Shown: piece after piece, positions 54,988 to 63,817 of the stretch | Layout of the letters: every line of letters begins with the position of its first letter | How positions within the stretch are numbered: position 1 is the first letter of the stretch | Assembly: GCF_021535045.1 (NCBI RefSeq) | Contig: NZ_CP091056.1 | Location: forward strand, 2,232,001 to 2,296,000 | Reading direction: 5' to 3' | DNA from: Ornithinimicrobium sp. INDO-MA30-4 | Lineage (GTDB): Bacteria > Actinomycetota > Actinomycetes > Actinomycetales > Dermatophilaceae | DNA length: 64,000 nt | Notes under the pieces: model-generated | The model's database searches: none | What the model was told of the DNA's origin: nothing | What the model saw: the letters and a program-made list of their open reading frames with translations, nothing else | Program-made: the position numbers and the translations under genes

Positions 54988-56112
54988 GTGAAGCCCTTGT
55001 CGAGATTGGCCCCGAGTTAGATGCTGAGGCGCTGGCTCGATACTCCCGGCACCTGTTGGTGCCAGGCATTGGCATCGAAGGGCAACGCCGACTGGCTAAT
55101 GCATCGGTATGCGTCGTCGGGGCAGGCGGTCTGGGCAGCCCGGTCTTGCTCTATCTGGCCGCCGCGGGGGTTGGCTCGCTCACGGTCATTGACCACGACG
55201 TGGTTGATCTCAGCAATCTGCAACGACAAGTGCTGCATCGCACCCAAGATCTTGGTGAGCCCAAGGCGCTCAGTGCCGCCCGGGCAGTAGTCGATCTCAA
55301 CCCACTCATCAAGATCACGCCGCTGATCAGCGAACTGAACGATGACAATGTGGTCGACGTGCTTAGTGGGCACGACCTAGTGATTGACGGGACGGATAAT
55401 TTCGCAACTCGCTATCTGGTTGGTGACACCTGCGCTGACCTGGGCATGCCTGTGGTGTGGGCAGCCGTTTTGCGCTTCGATGCGCAGATCGCGACCTTTA
55501 TGCCGGAGCCGCTGGTAGCCGCCGAGGACGCCACGAGTCTGCGCGATCTGTTCCCCATGTTGCCACCCCGGAGGCGACACCATCGTGCTCAGACGCTGGA
55601 GTGTTGGGCATGCTCACCGGCCAAGTGGGCTCGATCATGGCTGGAGAGGCGATCAAGTTGATCACCGGAGCAGGGGAGCCATTGGTAGGTCGCGTGTTGT
55701 TGCTGGACTCGGCCAGTATGCGGATGCGCGAGGTGCCGTTGCGGCCTCGGCCTGTGGGTGCGGTGGCCTCGGCTCCGAAGGCGACATCGGCGCCCGAACG
55801 ATTCGACGCGATCACGCCCGCTGAGCTCGCTGCCCAGCGCGATGCCGTCACCGTGCTGGACGTCCGCGAGCCGGGAGAACACGCGCTGGGCCTGATCGAC
55901 GGAGCCCACGCCATACCCCTGGATGAGGTGTTGACCTGGGAAGACCTGGGTGCTCTGCCCGATGGGCCACTCGTGGTCACCTGCAAGTTGGCCCGCGTGC
56001 GCGGCGAGCAGCCACGCACTTGAGATCATTGGGGCACGCCGACCTCTCGCTACTTTCGGGCGGCATGGTTGCGTGGACTGAAGAGATCGACCCCAGCCTG
56101 ATCCGTTATTAG
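54988..56112 (+). CDS. moeB: MoeB/ThiF-type adenylyltransferase with C-terminal rhodanese domain (frameshifted)
   Basis: E1-like enzyme that adenylates the C-terminus of a MoaD/ThiS ubiquitin-like sulfur carrier; the rhodanese domain supplies sulfur. GTG 54988 MKPLVEIGPELDAEALARYSRHLLVPGIGIEGQRRLANASVCVVGAGGLGSPVLLYLAAAGVGSLTVIDHDVVDLSNLQRQVLHRTQDLG gives the ATP site, GTDNFATRYLVGD the acidic loop and ATPSCSDAGVLGMLTGQVGSIMAGEAIKLI the thiol cysteine. The rhodanese part is ITPAELAAQRDAVTVLDVREPGEHALGLIDGAHAIPL...LVVTCKLG, with the active Cys, ending LSLLSGGMVAWTEEIDPSLIRY at 56112. Indels near 54994, 55560 and 55998. The moaD gene follows after eight bases. Confidence 0.9.
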
Positions 56113-56120
56113 GAGCGCTC

Positions 56121-56358
56121 ATGCCAACACTGCGCTATTTTGCCGCCGCCGCTGAGGCCGCCGGGACCGAAAGAGAAGAGATCTCGGCCGACTCCGTGAG
56201 CGCCGCGCTGGAAGCCGCAATTGAAGCCCACGGACCCAAGTTGGCCCACGTGATCGCGCACAGTTCGTTGCTGCTCAAGGGCCAATATGGGGGATCGGTC
56301 AATGGGACTGGCCGCGGATGATGTGTTGGACGTGCTGCCGCCCTTTGCTGGCGGGTAA
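56121..56358 (+). CDS. moaD: MoaD-type molybdopterin synthase small subunit (one frameshift)
   Basis: About 79 residues: MPTLRYFAAAAEAAGTEREEISADSVSAALEAAIEAHGPKLAHVIAHSSLLLKG and, after one indel near 56313, LAADDVLDVLPPFAGG ending at 56358. The beta-grasp fold and the terminal GG, which MoeB adenylates and which becomes a thiocarboxylate, are as expected for MoaD. The uncorrected frame ends at GTGRG and lacks the functional tail. It sits directly behind the MoeB-rhodanese gene. Confidence 0.88.
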
Positions 56359-56513
56359 AAAGGGCCGTGAAACCTTGACGGTGGCGGCCAAGTCCGAAAC
56401 GATTGCAGGATTGTGATCTCAATCACTCTCCTGTGATGTATCGGGGCGCGCACATCTGATTCCTCTCACTGACCGGCAAATTCAGCCTCGAGTCCGGTCA
56501 GGAAGGCACGGAC

Positions 56514-58045
56514 ATGACTACTCCTGTGAATGAGCCAGGCTCGACCGGCAGTGGCCCCCGCCCGGTGATCCCGCCAGCAATCCTTGCCCGATACGGCGCC
56601 AGGGTGTTGGAGCCCACCACCGCTGCGCGCACCAAATCAGGGCCACTGCAGCCCACGGCATACATCGGCAGTGTGCTGTTGGTGTTTGGGGTTAACGGGG
56701 GAACCGGCCAAAAGTGATGGCTGAGTTGGCTCAGATCGGCCAGGAGTTTGGCTTCACGCCGCAGATCGAGCAGGGCGGCAAGGGCGAGCCTCCATCAAGC
56801 GGGGACGCGGGGCAGATTCTCGAGCGGTTTTGGCCGACTCGGGTCATCCTGGTGTTAAACGATTCGGCGACGCCGCCGATCGATGCGTGGCCGGTGCTGC
56901 AGCGTCTGCGGCAGAAGGGCTTTGGGGAGTCCGATGTTGCGTTGAATCACCTGCTGACTCCTGAGCCTTATTGGATGTCGATGCCCTACTGGATGTCCAT
57001 GCCGTATTGGATGTCGATGGGCAGCGAAGGGGCCACCATGTCTTACGCGCAGCCAGGGACAGGGGGCAGAACGCCGGTAGCAGTGGTTGCTGCGGACCCC
57101 GCCCTCAACGCCAGGCCAGCGGCGTCGGCGCCCGTGGTCGTGGTTCCGGACACCAGGCTGGGCACACATCCGTGGTTCAACGCCAATGTGGAAGATCAAA
57201 TCGTTGCCAGCGGGGTAAGACTCGGGATTGACGGCCCACTCGCGGTGCCACCGGGTCCACCCAGTGCGACGATCTCAGGGTCACTTCCGCAATATGCCGG
57301 GCACGGCACATTCATCGCCGGCCTCGTGCGCCAGGCCTGCCCGCAGGCCAAGATTCTCGGGCTTCCGTTGATGGAAGACGATGGCATCGCCGAGGAAGCC
57401 TTGGTGCTGAAGAGTCTGGCCTTGCTGGTTGTGCGACACATCGATGCGGTGCAGCGCGGTAACGCAAGCGAGGTGATCGACGTGCTGTCTTTGTCCCTGG
57501 GTTACTACCACGAGAGCCCTGCGGACGCTGCGACCGATGCTGTTTTTGGGGGCCTGCTTGAGGCCTTTGGTGATTGGGGAGTCGCCGTCGTTGCGGCAGC
57601 TGGCAACCAATCAACGACCGCACCGTTCTTCCCCGCGGCCTTCGCCAACCCGAGCGCTTCGTCGACTGGTCGGGTGCCGCTCGTCGCGGTGGGCGCCTTA
57701 AATCCCAATGGCGGCACCGTCGCAACCTTCAGCAACGCTGGGCCGTGGATTGGCTTGCATCGACTCGGTGCCAATCTTGTGAGCATCATGCCGGTCACTT
57801 TGGACGGGGCTACCCAACCGGCTTCGAGCCACACTCGCCAAGGCTATGAGCGAGCCACGATCGACCTGGATGACTTCTCTGGCGGGTTTGCCATTTGGAG
57901 CGGCACTTCGTTTTCCGCGCCGGTTGCCGCGGGCGAAATCGCGGCGCTGTTTAGTCAGTCAAAGGCGCCCTCAGGCAACAGCCAAGCGTGGATTGACCGA
58001 GGCGCAAAGGTCGTTCAGGGCTTGCTGCGAGGTGAAAAGAGATGA
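56514..58045 (+). CDS. Subtilisin-like S8 serine protease with YWMSMP repeat (one frameshift)
   Basis: About 510 residues from ATG 56514; the first 66 (VNEPGSTGSGPRPVIPPAILARYGARVLEP...YIGSVLLVFGVNGG) join the rest through one missing A near 56710. Numbered from GTG 56714, the triad is Asp146 (VVVPDTRLGTHPWF), His197 (GHGTFIAGLV) and Ser399 (SGTSFSAPVAAGE), with the oxyanion Asn in AAAGNQSTT. There is no Sec signal peptide, so it is probably cytosolic. Residues 86-103 are three copies of YWMSM(P/G) between the N-terminal domain and the protease domain. Its stop overlaps the sigma-factor start (ATGA). By context it is the executor or processing protease of the sigma/CHAT operon. Confidence 0.9.
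56969..57022 (+). repeat. Triple 18-base coding repeat (YWMSMP x3)
   Basis: Three tandem units TATTGGATGTCGATGCCC, TACTGGATGTCCATGCCG and TATTGGATGTCGATGGGC, differing at synonymous sites except the last codon. Purifying selection on the peptide, not recent slippage, is suggested. Confidence 0.85.
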
Positions 58046-58653
58046 GTGCCGAGCAGGGGCAACTGTTAACCGACCGAGCAGCGGCGGCCTTCACCGACTA
58101 TCGCGCTGGCCAGGTTTGGCGGATGGATGAGCTTGTCGACATCCTGACCCCGGTGATGTGGCACGTGGCCCGTGCCTGCAGGTTGGACGCAGCAGCCAGC
58201 GAGGACGTCGTTCAAACGGTGTGGCTCAAAGTGGTTGAAAAGGCTGAATCGATCAAGGATCCGCAGGCAATCGTGGCTTGGGTGATGACGGCTACGAGGC
58301 GAGAAGCCTGGCGAGTCGCCAAGCGGGCGGACACAACCAGGCCAAGCGAACTGACCACCACGATGGACTTGGGCAAGGACGAGCCGCTGGGTATGGCTCC
58401 ACCGCCGGATCCGCTCGAATCTGCCATCAACGGCGACCGCGCTCAGGTGCTGTGGTCGCACTTCAGCCAACTGACGCCCCGGTGCCAGGAGTTGCTACGG
58501 ATGGTGTGTTTCGCGGACCGCCCCCACTACGAACAGGTTGCCAAAGATCTGGGGATGCCGATGGGGTCCATCGGCCCAACCAGGGGCCGCTGCCTGACGA
58601 CATTGCGATCAGCACTGAGCAAAGACCCACATTGGAGCGTGTGTGATGAGTGA
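58042..58653 (+). CDS. ECF-type RNA polymerase sigma factor in CHAT operon
   Basis: 203 residues, intact. Region 2: VDILTPVMWHVARACRLDAAASEDVVQTVWLKVVEKAESIKDPQAIVAWVMTATRREAWRVAKR. A linker of about 40 residues follows, then region 4: LWSHFSQLTPRCQELLRMVCFADRPHYEQVAKDLGMPMGSIGPTRGRCLTTLRSAL. ATG 58042 overlaps the protease stop, and its end overlaps the next gene by eight bases. It probably drives its own operon when released; the neighbouring unknown protein could be its anti-sigma partner. Confidence 0.9.
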   Translation: MSAEQGQLLTDRAAAAFTDYRAGQVWRMDELVDILTPVMWHVARACRLDAAASEDVVQTVWLKVVEKAESIKDPQAIVAWVMTATRREAWRVAKRADTTRPSELTTTMDLGKDEPLGMAPPPDPLESAINGDRAQVLWSHFSQLTPRCQELLRMVCFADRPHYEQVAKDLGMPMGSIGPTRGRCLTTLRSALSKDPHWSVCDE

Positions 58654-59133
58654 GCACCTGCATGAAGAGCAACCGCTCGATGACTATGACTTTGACCTGA
58701 TGGCGGAGTTGCGAGCGATTGTTGAAGCTGGCGACCCGCCACCGTCCGGCCTTGCTGATCGGGTGAAGTTTGAGTTGTCTTGGGCGGCGTTGGAGGCTGA
58801 GGTGGCGCAGTTGCAGGTGTCTGAGTTAGTTGGCGTTAGGTCTGAGGAGGTGTATGCGTCTACCGACACGATCACCTTCACTAGCAGCTCGGTGAGCCTG
58901 ATGATTCGGGTTTCCCAAGAGTCAGCGCAGGCGGAGACGCGAAGGGTCGATGGCTGGCTCACGGAGTCCGGCGTCCAAGTCGACCTCTTGGTTGACGGAC
59001 GGACTTTCGTCACCAAATCCGACGAGAACGGGCGATTGGTGTGGAAGGCATCCCAACCGGCATGGCGAAGTTCTTCATTCACCTGGACACGGCGGTGGGG
59101 CAGCCCGTCATCACTCCGGCGGTCCAAGTGTGA
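58646..59133 (+). CDS. Unknown protein between sigma factor and CHAT protease (one frameshift)
   Basis: About 162 residues. The acidic N-terminus (SEHLHEEQPLDDYDFDLMAELRAIVEAGDPPPSGLADRVKFELSWAALEAEVAQL) is helical and could clasp a sigma factor. A beta-rich part follows (TDTITFTSSSVSLMIRVSQESAQAETRRVDGWLTESGVQVDLLVDGRTFVTKSDENG). After one T near 59037 it continues GVEGIPTGMAKFFIHLDTAVGQPVITPAVQV, like a CarboxypepD/Ig-type sandwich. No membrane helix and no zinc-binding anti-sigma motif. It is fixed in position in this operon, overlapping the sigma gene and abutting the CHAT gene, so an anti-sigma or protease-substrate role is the best guess. Confidence 0.65.
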
Positions 59134-59136
59134 TTG

Positions 59137-61689
59137 GTGAGTAACGAGGTGCGAGATCTGCTCGCTGAGGCTGAGGCCACGTTGGACGCTGCCCGGGAGT
59201 CGCTCAGCGCCTACAACACGGATTCTGCGGAGAAGTCCATCGCGCAGGTATTGGATCTTGTCGCAGGATGCGTCAAGGAAGACCCGTCCACTCAGGCCCG
59301 CGCATTAGCAGTCGAGAGGCAAGCCCTCATTAGTCGAGCCTGGGTCGTCTTCGAGCGCGAAGGTTTGCTCTGCGCCATGAATGGTTTGGAGACGATCCGA
59401 GCTGAGGCAGGGCCCGGTGAGGACTCGGCAAACTGTGACATTCAAGCCGCGATGCTCTTGGGCAGGAGCGGTGAAATGGCTAGGGCCCTAGGCGCATTGC
59501 GTAGAGCAGACGGCCAGGGCGTAGTGCTGCCGCCGGGCAACCGGATGCGACTCCTCCTGAGCCGCGGCGCTCTTGCAAGTCAACTTATGGAGTTGACCAA
59601 TGCTCGCGAGGATCTATCTAACGCAGTCGAGTTGAGCATCGAGATTGATCAGCCCAAGGGCTTATTTATGGCGATGCACAACCTCGGCTATGTCGAATAC
59701 CTGGCTGGCGACTTGCCGACTGCGCTGCGGTTAATGACGGAAGCAGACGCGCTCGATGTCGACGTGGACCGAAGCGAGTCACAACTTGATCGGGGACGAG
59801 TTTTGCTCGAAGCTGGTCTGGTGAGCGAAGCTCACGGGGCGCTGGAGGAGCGCGTTCACTGGCGAGAGACGCGGGATCAGAGCGTCAATTGGGTGAAATC
59901 GACCTTGAGTTGGTACGCGCCGCGCTGCTGAGCGGCAATAGTGCAGAAGCGATTGACGTCGCAAGCAGGGCAACCCGCGGATTTCTGGCCCGAGCAGAAG
60001 GCGGTTGGCGGCGCAGGTCCGTGCTGGCCACGTTGGAGGCAATGGGGGTAGCGGGACAGCGGCCGCGCGCACGAGCGAGGTTGGCTAGTGCCTTGCGAGA
60101 GGTCGCGACCCAAACGGAAGACCAGTCGCTCCTGCGGCGCAGCCTGCTGGTCGAGGCGCAAGCCCTCGTGGACCTCGGTGACACCAAAGCGGCCAAAGCG
60201 GCTTTCCACGACGCGGAGCCGTTGATCGGTTCGCCATTGCTATCAACCCGGCTCCAGGCGCTCTGGGTGGCTGCCCAAACTGATTCTGAGCGGGCGCGCG
60301 AATGGCTGGAGGTTGCTGCTGGCGATATCGCGGCGACGCAAAAGCGGGCCGCTGGTCTGGACGTTCGCACCGCTATGGCCGTGCACAGTAGCAATCTTGC
60401 ATCAATGGATGTCGGTTGGCTCACGCGCGCGGACCCGCCGATGTGATCGAGCGGGCCGAAGTATGGCGAGACTTGGCGGGTTCGCTAGCGCCCAGTCGGC
60501 CGCCGCACAATCCCCAGCACCGACAATTGCTAAGCGCACTGCGGCGTGCCCAAGCCGACCTCAGGTCTGCGGTGCCGGGTGAAGAGACCGAAGCTGCCCG
60601 CATACGTCTGGTTGAAGCAGAGCTAGCCGTTCGGTCATCAGACTGGTCCACCAGCGGGGAAGGTGCCCAAGCGACGAGCCAGACGTGGCGCTATCCCGAG
60701 CTGCAAGAGCGCGTCGATGCCGAGGGCGTCGCGGTGCTGATGATCTATGTAGTGGGCGGCCTTGCTCACGGAGTCGCGGTCCTGCCTGGTGAGAAGCCTC
60801 GGGGTGTCGAGGTGGGGGACTTTGCTGACTTGAGCACTGTGGCGCAAACGGTGCGGGGCGACTTGGGCGTGGTGGGCAGCCTGCCGCAGGCCAGCCCGTT
60901 GCGGGCTCCGGTGATGAACTCGTTGAAGCATGGGGTGGGGGTGCTGGACCGGGCCCTCTTGGGTGGTCTGCCGCAAGTTGCTGAGGACCGAACGCCACTC
61001 GTGATCGTGCCGCCTCCGCAATGGTTGGGCCTGCCGTTTTCGATGTTTCCCAGTCGGGTTGGCCTGGCCACCTCGGTGTCGCGCTCAGCATCAGCTTGGG
61101 CTAGAGGAAAAGCTGAATTGGTTGCGAACCCGCAGGTCATGGCACTGTCGGGGCCGCAGCTCGCGTTGGGCGCAGAAGAAGTGCGCTCAGTCAGGAGATC
61201 TGGACTGGGCAAAAAACCAGTGGTGGTGACTCCGCCTCGATCGCTGAAGCGCTCTTGGGTTTTGCCCAGTCGGACCTGGTGCATGTTGCGGCTCATGGCG
61301 AGCATCACGCAGAGAACCCGCTGTTTTCGACCCTGCAGATGGCAGATGGCCCACTCTTTGCTCACGACCTCGAAGGGCAGCCGATGCGCAGTCGGCATGT
61401 GGTCTTGTCGTCCTGCCACGGCGGGGTGGCCCGAGCGCGGGGTGGCCAAGAAGCACTCGGTATGACGGCAAGTCTGTTGGAACTGGGTGCAACCACGGTC
61501 GTTGGTCCGGTGAGTGCAGTGCCCGAAGCTGTTGCGGCCTCAACGATGGTGGACTATCACCGAGGTTTGGCGGCTGGAGTGGAAGCCTCTCAAGCGCTCG
61601 CCGACGCCGTCGCCGATGCAGACCCGTTGGCGGGGCTCTTCAGTTGTTTTGGCTCGCAGTGGCAGGTGCAGGCGGAGGTTCGGCCGTGA
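59137..61689 (+). CDS. TPR-CHAT caspase-like protease (frameshifted)
   Basis: About 850 residues over four frames. The N-terminal 480 residues are helical repeats of TPR type (DLLAEAEATLDAARESLSAYNTDSAEKSIAQVLDLV, MAMHNLGYVEYLAGDLPTALRLMTEADALDV, LELVRAALLSGNSAEAIDVASRATRGFL). The C-terminal CHAT domain starts near VAVLMIYVVGGLAHGVAVLPG. The dyad His lies in LVHVAAHGEHHAENPLFSTLQMADG (about residue 719) and Cys in VVLSSCHGGVARARGGQEALGMTASLL (about 759). FAMTLVGP-type strand TTVVGPVSAVPE follows. Indels near 59900, 60415 and 61195. GTG 59137 begins three bases after the previous stop. It should be the effector or trigger protease acting with the S8 protease. Confidence 0.85.
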
Positions 61690-61800
61690 ATTGGCCGTAC
61701 GAAAAGATTTCTTTGTCGGTGACTGTGGTGCTCAGCGCCTTTCGGGATATTTCTGCGGGCAGCACCGGCTGTCTGAATTTTTGGGGTGCCCTGATGGGAA

Positions 61801-61806
61801 CATACT
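61801..61806 (+). promoter_or_regulatory. Putative leaderless -10 box CATACT
   Basis: CATACT, six bases, then GTG 61813, without a ribosome-binding site. The 123 bases between the CHAT stop and this start hold nothing else recognisable. Confidence 0.5.
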
Positions 61807-61812
61807 GACGAA

Positions 61813-63221
61813 GTGAGTGCACCCGAGTCTTTTGTGACCTACCGATCTCGCGCTGGCCGCGGGGTGATCGTCGCTGCGACGCTGGGCAGTGGCATGACCT
61901 TTTTGGACGCTACAGTCGTCAATGTCGCACTGCGCACTATCGGCGAGGATCTCGGCGCTGATCTGGCTGACCTGCAGTGGATCAGCAATGGCTACCTGTT
62001 GTCCCTGGCCGCGCTGATCTTGCTGGGCGGCTCGTTGGGCGACCGCTTGGGCGCCGTCGCATCTTTTTGATCGGAGTCGTCTGGTTTGCGGTGACATCCC
62101 TGCTCTGCGGGCTGGCGGTCAATCCTGAAATGTTGATCGTGGCCCGATTGCTTCAGGGGTTGGCGCCGCGATGGTGACTCCAGGGTCGCTGGCGATGATT
62201 CAGGGTGCCTTTGCTCCGAAAGATCGAGGGCCCGCGATTGGTGCCTGGACCGGGCTAGCTGCCATCTCGAATGCACTCGGTCCGTTTTTGGGCGGCTTCC
62301 TGATCGACTACGCCTCGTGGCGCTGGATCTTTTTGATCAACGTGCCGATTGCGGTGGCGACCGTTTGGCTGACGCGACGCTGTGCCCCGAAAGCCGCGAC
62401 GAGCGGCGAGTGCCGTCGTTTGACGTGCTCGGTGCCCTGCTGGCCGCTGCCTCCTTAGCCGGTGTCACGTATGCGCTGATCGAGTGGGGGACGCCGACCG
62501 CGGTGATCTTGGGGTTGATCGGGCTGGTGGCCGCCGCCGCATTCATCGTGACCGAGCGGCTGGCCAAAAACCCGATGATGCCGCTGGAGTTGTTTGCTAA
62601 CCGCACCTTCAGCGCCGCCAACATCGTCACCCTGCTCGTGTATGCGGCGATGGGGGCCATCTTCTTCTTCGTCGTGCTGCAACTGCAGACCGTGACCGGC
62701 TATTCGGCGCTCGCGGCCGGTGTCGCGACGCTGCCGATCACCGTGTGCATGCTGCTTCTGGCTGCGCCCGGTGGGAAGTTAGGCGCCCGGATTGGCCCAC
62801 GGATCCCGATGACCTTTGGCCCCCTGGTGATGGCTGGTGGTATCTGGTTGCTGGCCGGGATTGGCGCTGACAGCACTTTGTCATCGACGTGCTGCCTGGC
62901 ATGACGATCTTTGGGCTGGGGCTGGCATTGACCGTCGCTCCGCTGACCGCGAGTGTGCTGGCTGCGGCACCCGACCGTCGAGCCGGGATCGCCAGTGGCA
63001 TCAACAACGCCGTGGCGCGCAGTGGCTCGTTGCTGGCGGTCTCTGCTTTGCCGCTGGTGGTGGGTCTGTCCGGGGATGACTACAACGTGCCCGCCGCGCT
63101 GGATGCGCAGTATGGTCTGGCCATGTGGATTAGTGCTGTCCTGCTGGCCCTTGGTGGTGTCATGGCCTGGTTCACCATCCCGGCCGGGATGCAGGAGATC
63201 GAAGAGAATGTCGGCGCATGA
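61813..63221 (+). CDS. MFS drug exporter, DHA2/EmrB-QacA type (frameshifted)
   Basis: About 471 residues, 14 membrane helices over five frames. The family motifs are MTFLDATVVNVALRTIGEDLGADLADLQWISNGYLLSLAALILLGGSLGDRLG (motifs D1 and A), RIFLIGVVWFAVTSLLCGLA, VARLLQGLGAAMVTPGSLAMI, GPFLGGFLIDYASWRWIFLINVPIAV (motif C with GGxL) and ASGINNAVARSGSLLAVSALPLV. Indels near 62055, 62165, 62395 and 62875, mostly in G or C runs. Proton-driven export of hydrophobic compounds. The ATG of mobA overlaps its stop (ATGA). Confidence 0.9.
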
Positions 63222-63817
63222 AGGTCAACGCGATCGTGCTGGTTGGCGGTGCCGGGCGCAGGCTGGGCGGCGTCGACAAAGCTGGTCTGCAGGTGGGTGG
63301 CGTGAGCCTTTTGGGGCGAACGCTCGGAGCCATCCAGCCCGTTACGGAGTCGGTTGTCGTGGTGGGGGAGACGGCTGAGCGTTCGAGCCTGCTCGCTTCG
63401 CTGCGTGAGGCCGTGACCTGGACTCAGGAGCGGCCCGCTGGTGGTGGACCCGTCGCAGGCGTGATCGCTGGGTTGAGTGCCGTGCAAGTCGATCGCGACT
63501 GGACCTTGCTTCTCGCTGTCGATCAGCCTGGGGTGAGGGCCGTGCTCCCGGCGCTGGTCGCAGCAGCCGAGCAGGCTGAGGTTGATGTCGAGGCAGTTGC
63601 GCCGATTGATGAGTCCGGGCGCACGCAATGGCTGCTGGCCGCATACCGTACTGCGGTTTTGCGTGAAGCGCTCAGTCAAGCAGGGACAGGGCACAATCAA
63701 GCGCTGCGGTCACTGCTCAAACCACTGCGTATGCAGGAAGTCGCGGTTGATCCCGCCGACCTGCGGGACGTCGATGAGTGGGTCGACGTGCAGGCCTGGC
63801 GAGAGCGTTTGAGCTAA
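63218..63817 (+). CDS. mobA: Molybdenum cofactor guanylyltransferase
   Basis: 199 residues, intact. NTP-transferase fold with the signature NAIVLVGGAGRRLGGVDKAGLQVGGVSLLGRTL (GTP-binding loop GGxxxRxGxDK), VVVGE, GGGPVAGVIAGLSAV, LLLAVDQPGVRAVLPALV (DxP metal site) and HNQALRSLLKPL. It attaches GMP to molybdopterin to form the dinucleotide cofactor. It overlaps the MFS stop by ATGA and its own end overlaps moaA on the other strand by four bases. Gly-rich loop variant GGAGRRLGG in place of GGxSxRMG, still compatible with activity. Confidence 0.88.
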   Translation: MKVNAIVLVGGAGRRLGGVDKAGLQVGGVSLLGRTLGAIQPVTESVVVVGETAERSSLLASLREAVTWTQERPAGGGPVAGVIAGLSAVQVDRDWTLLLAVDQPGVRAVLPALVAAAEQAEVDVEAVAPIDESGRTQWLLAAYRTAVLREALSQAGTGHNQALRSLLKPLRMQEVAVDPADLRDVDEWVDVQAWRERLS

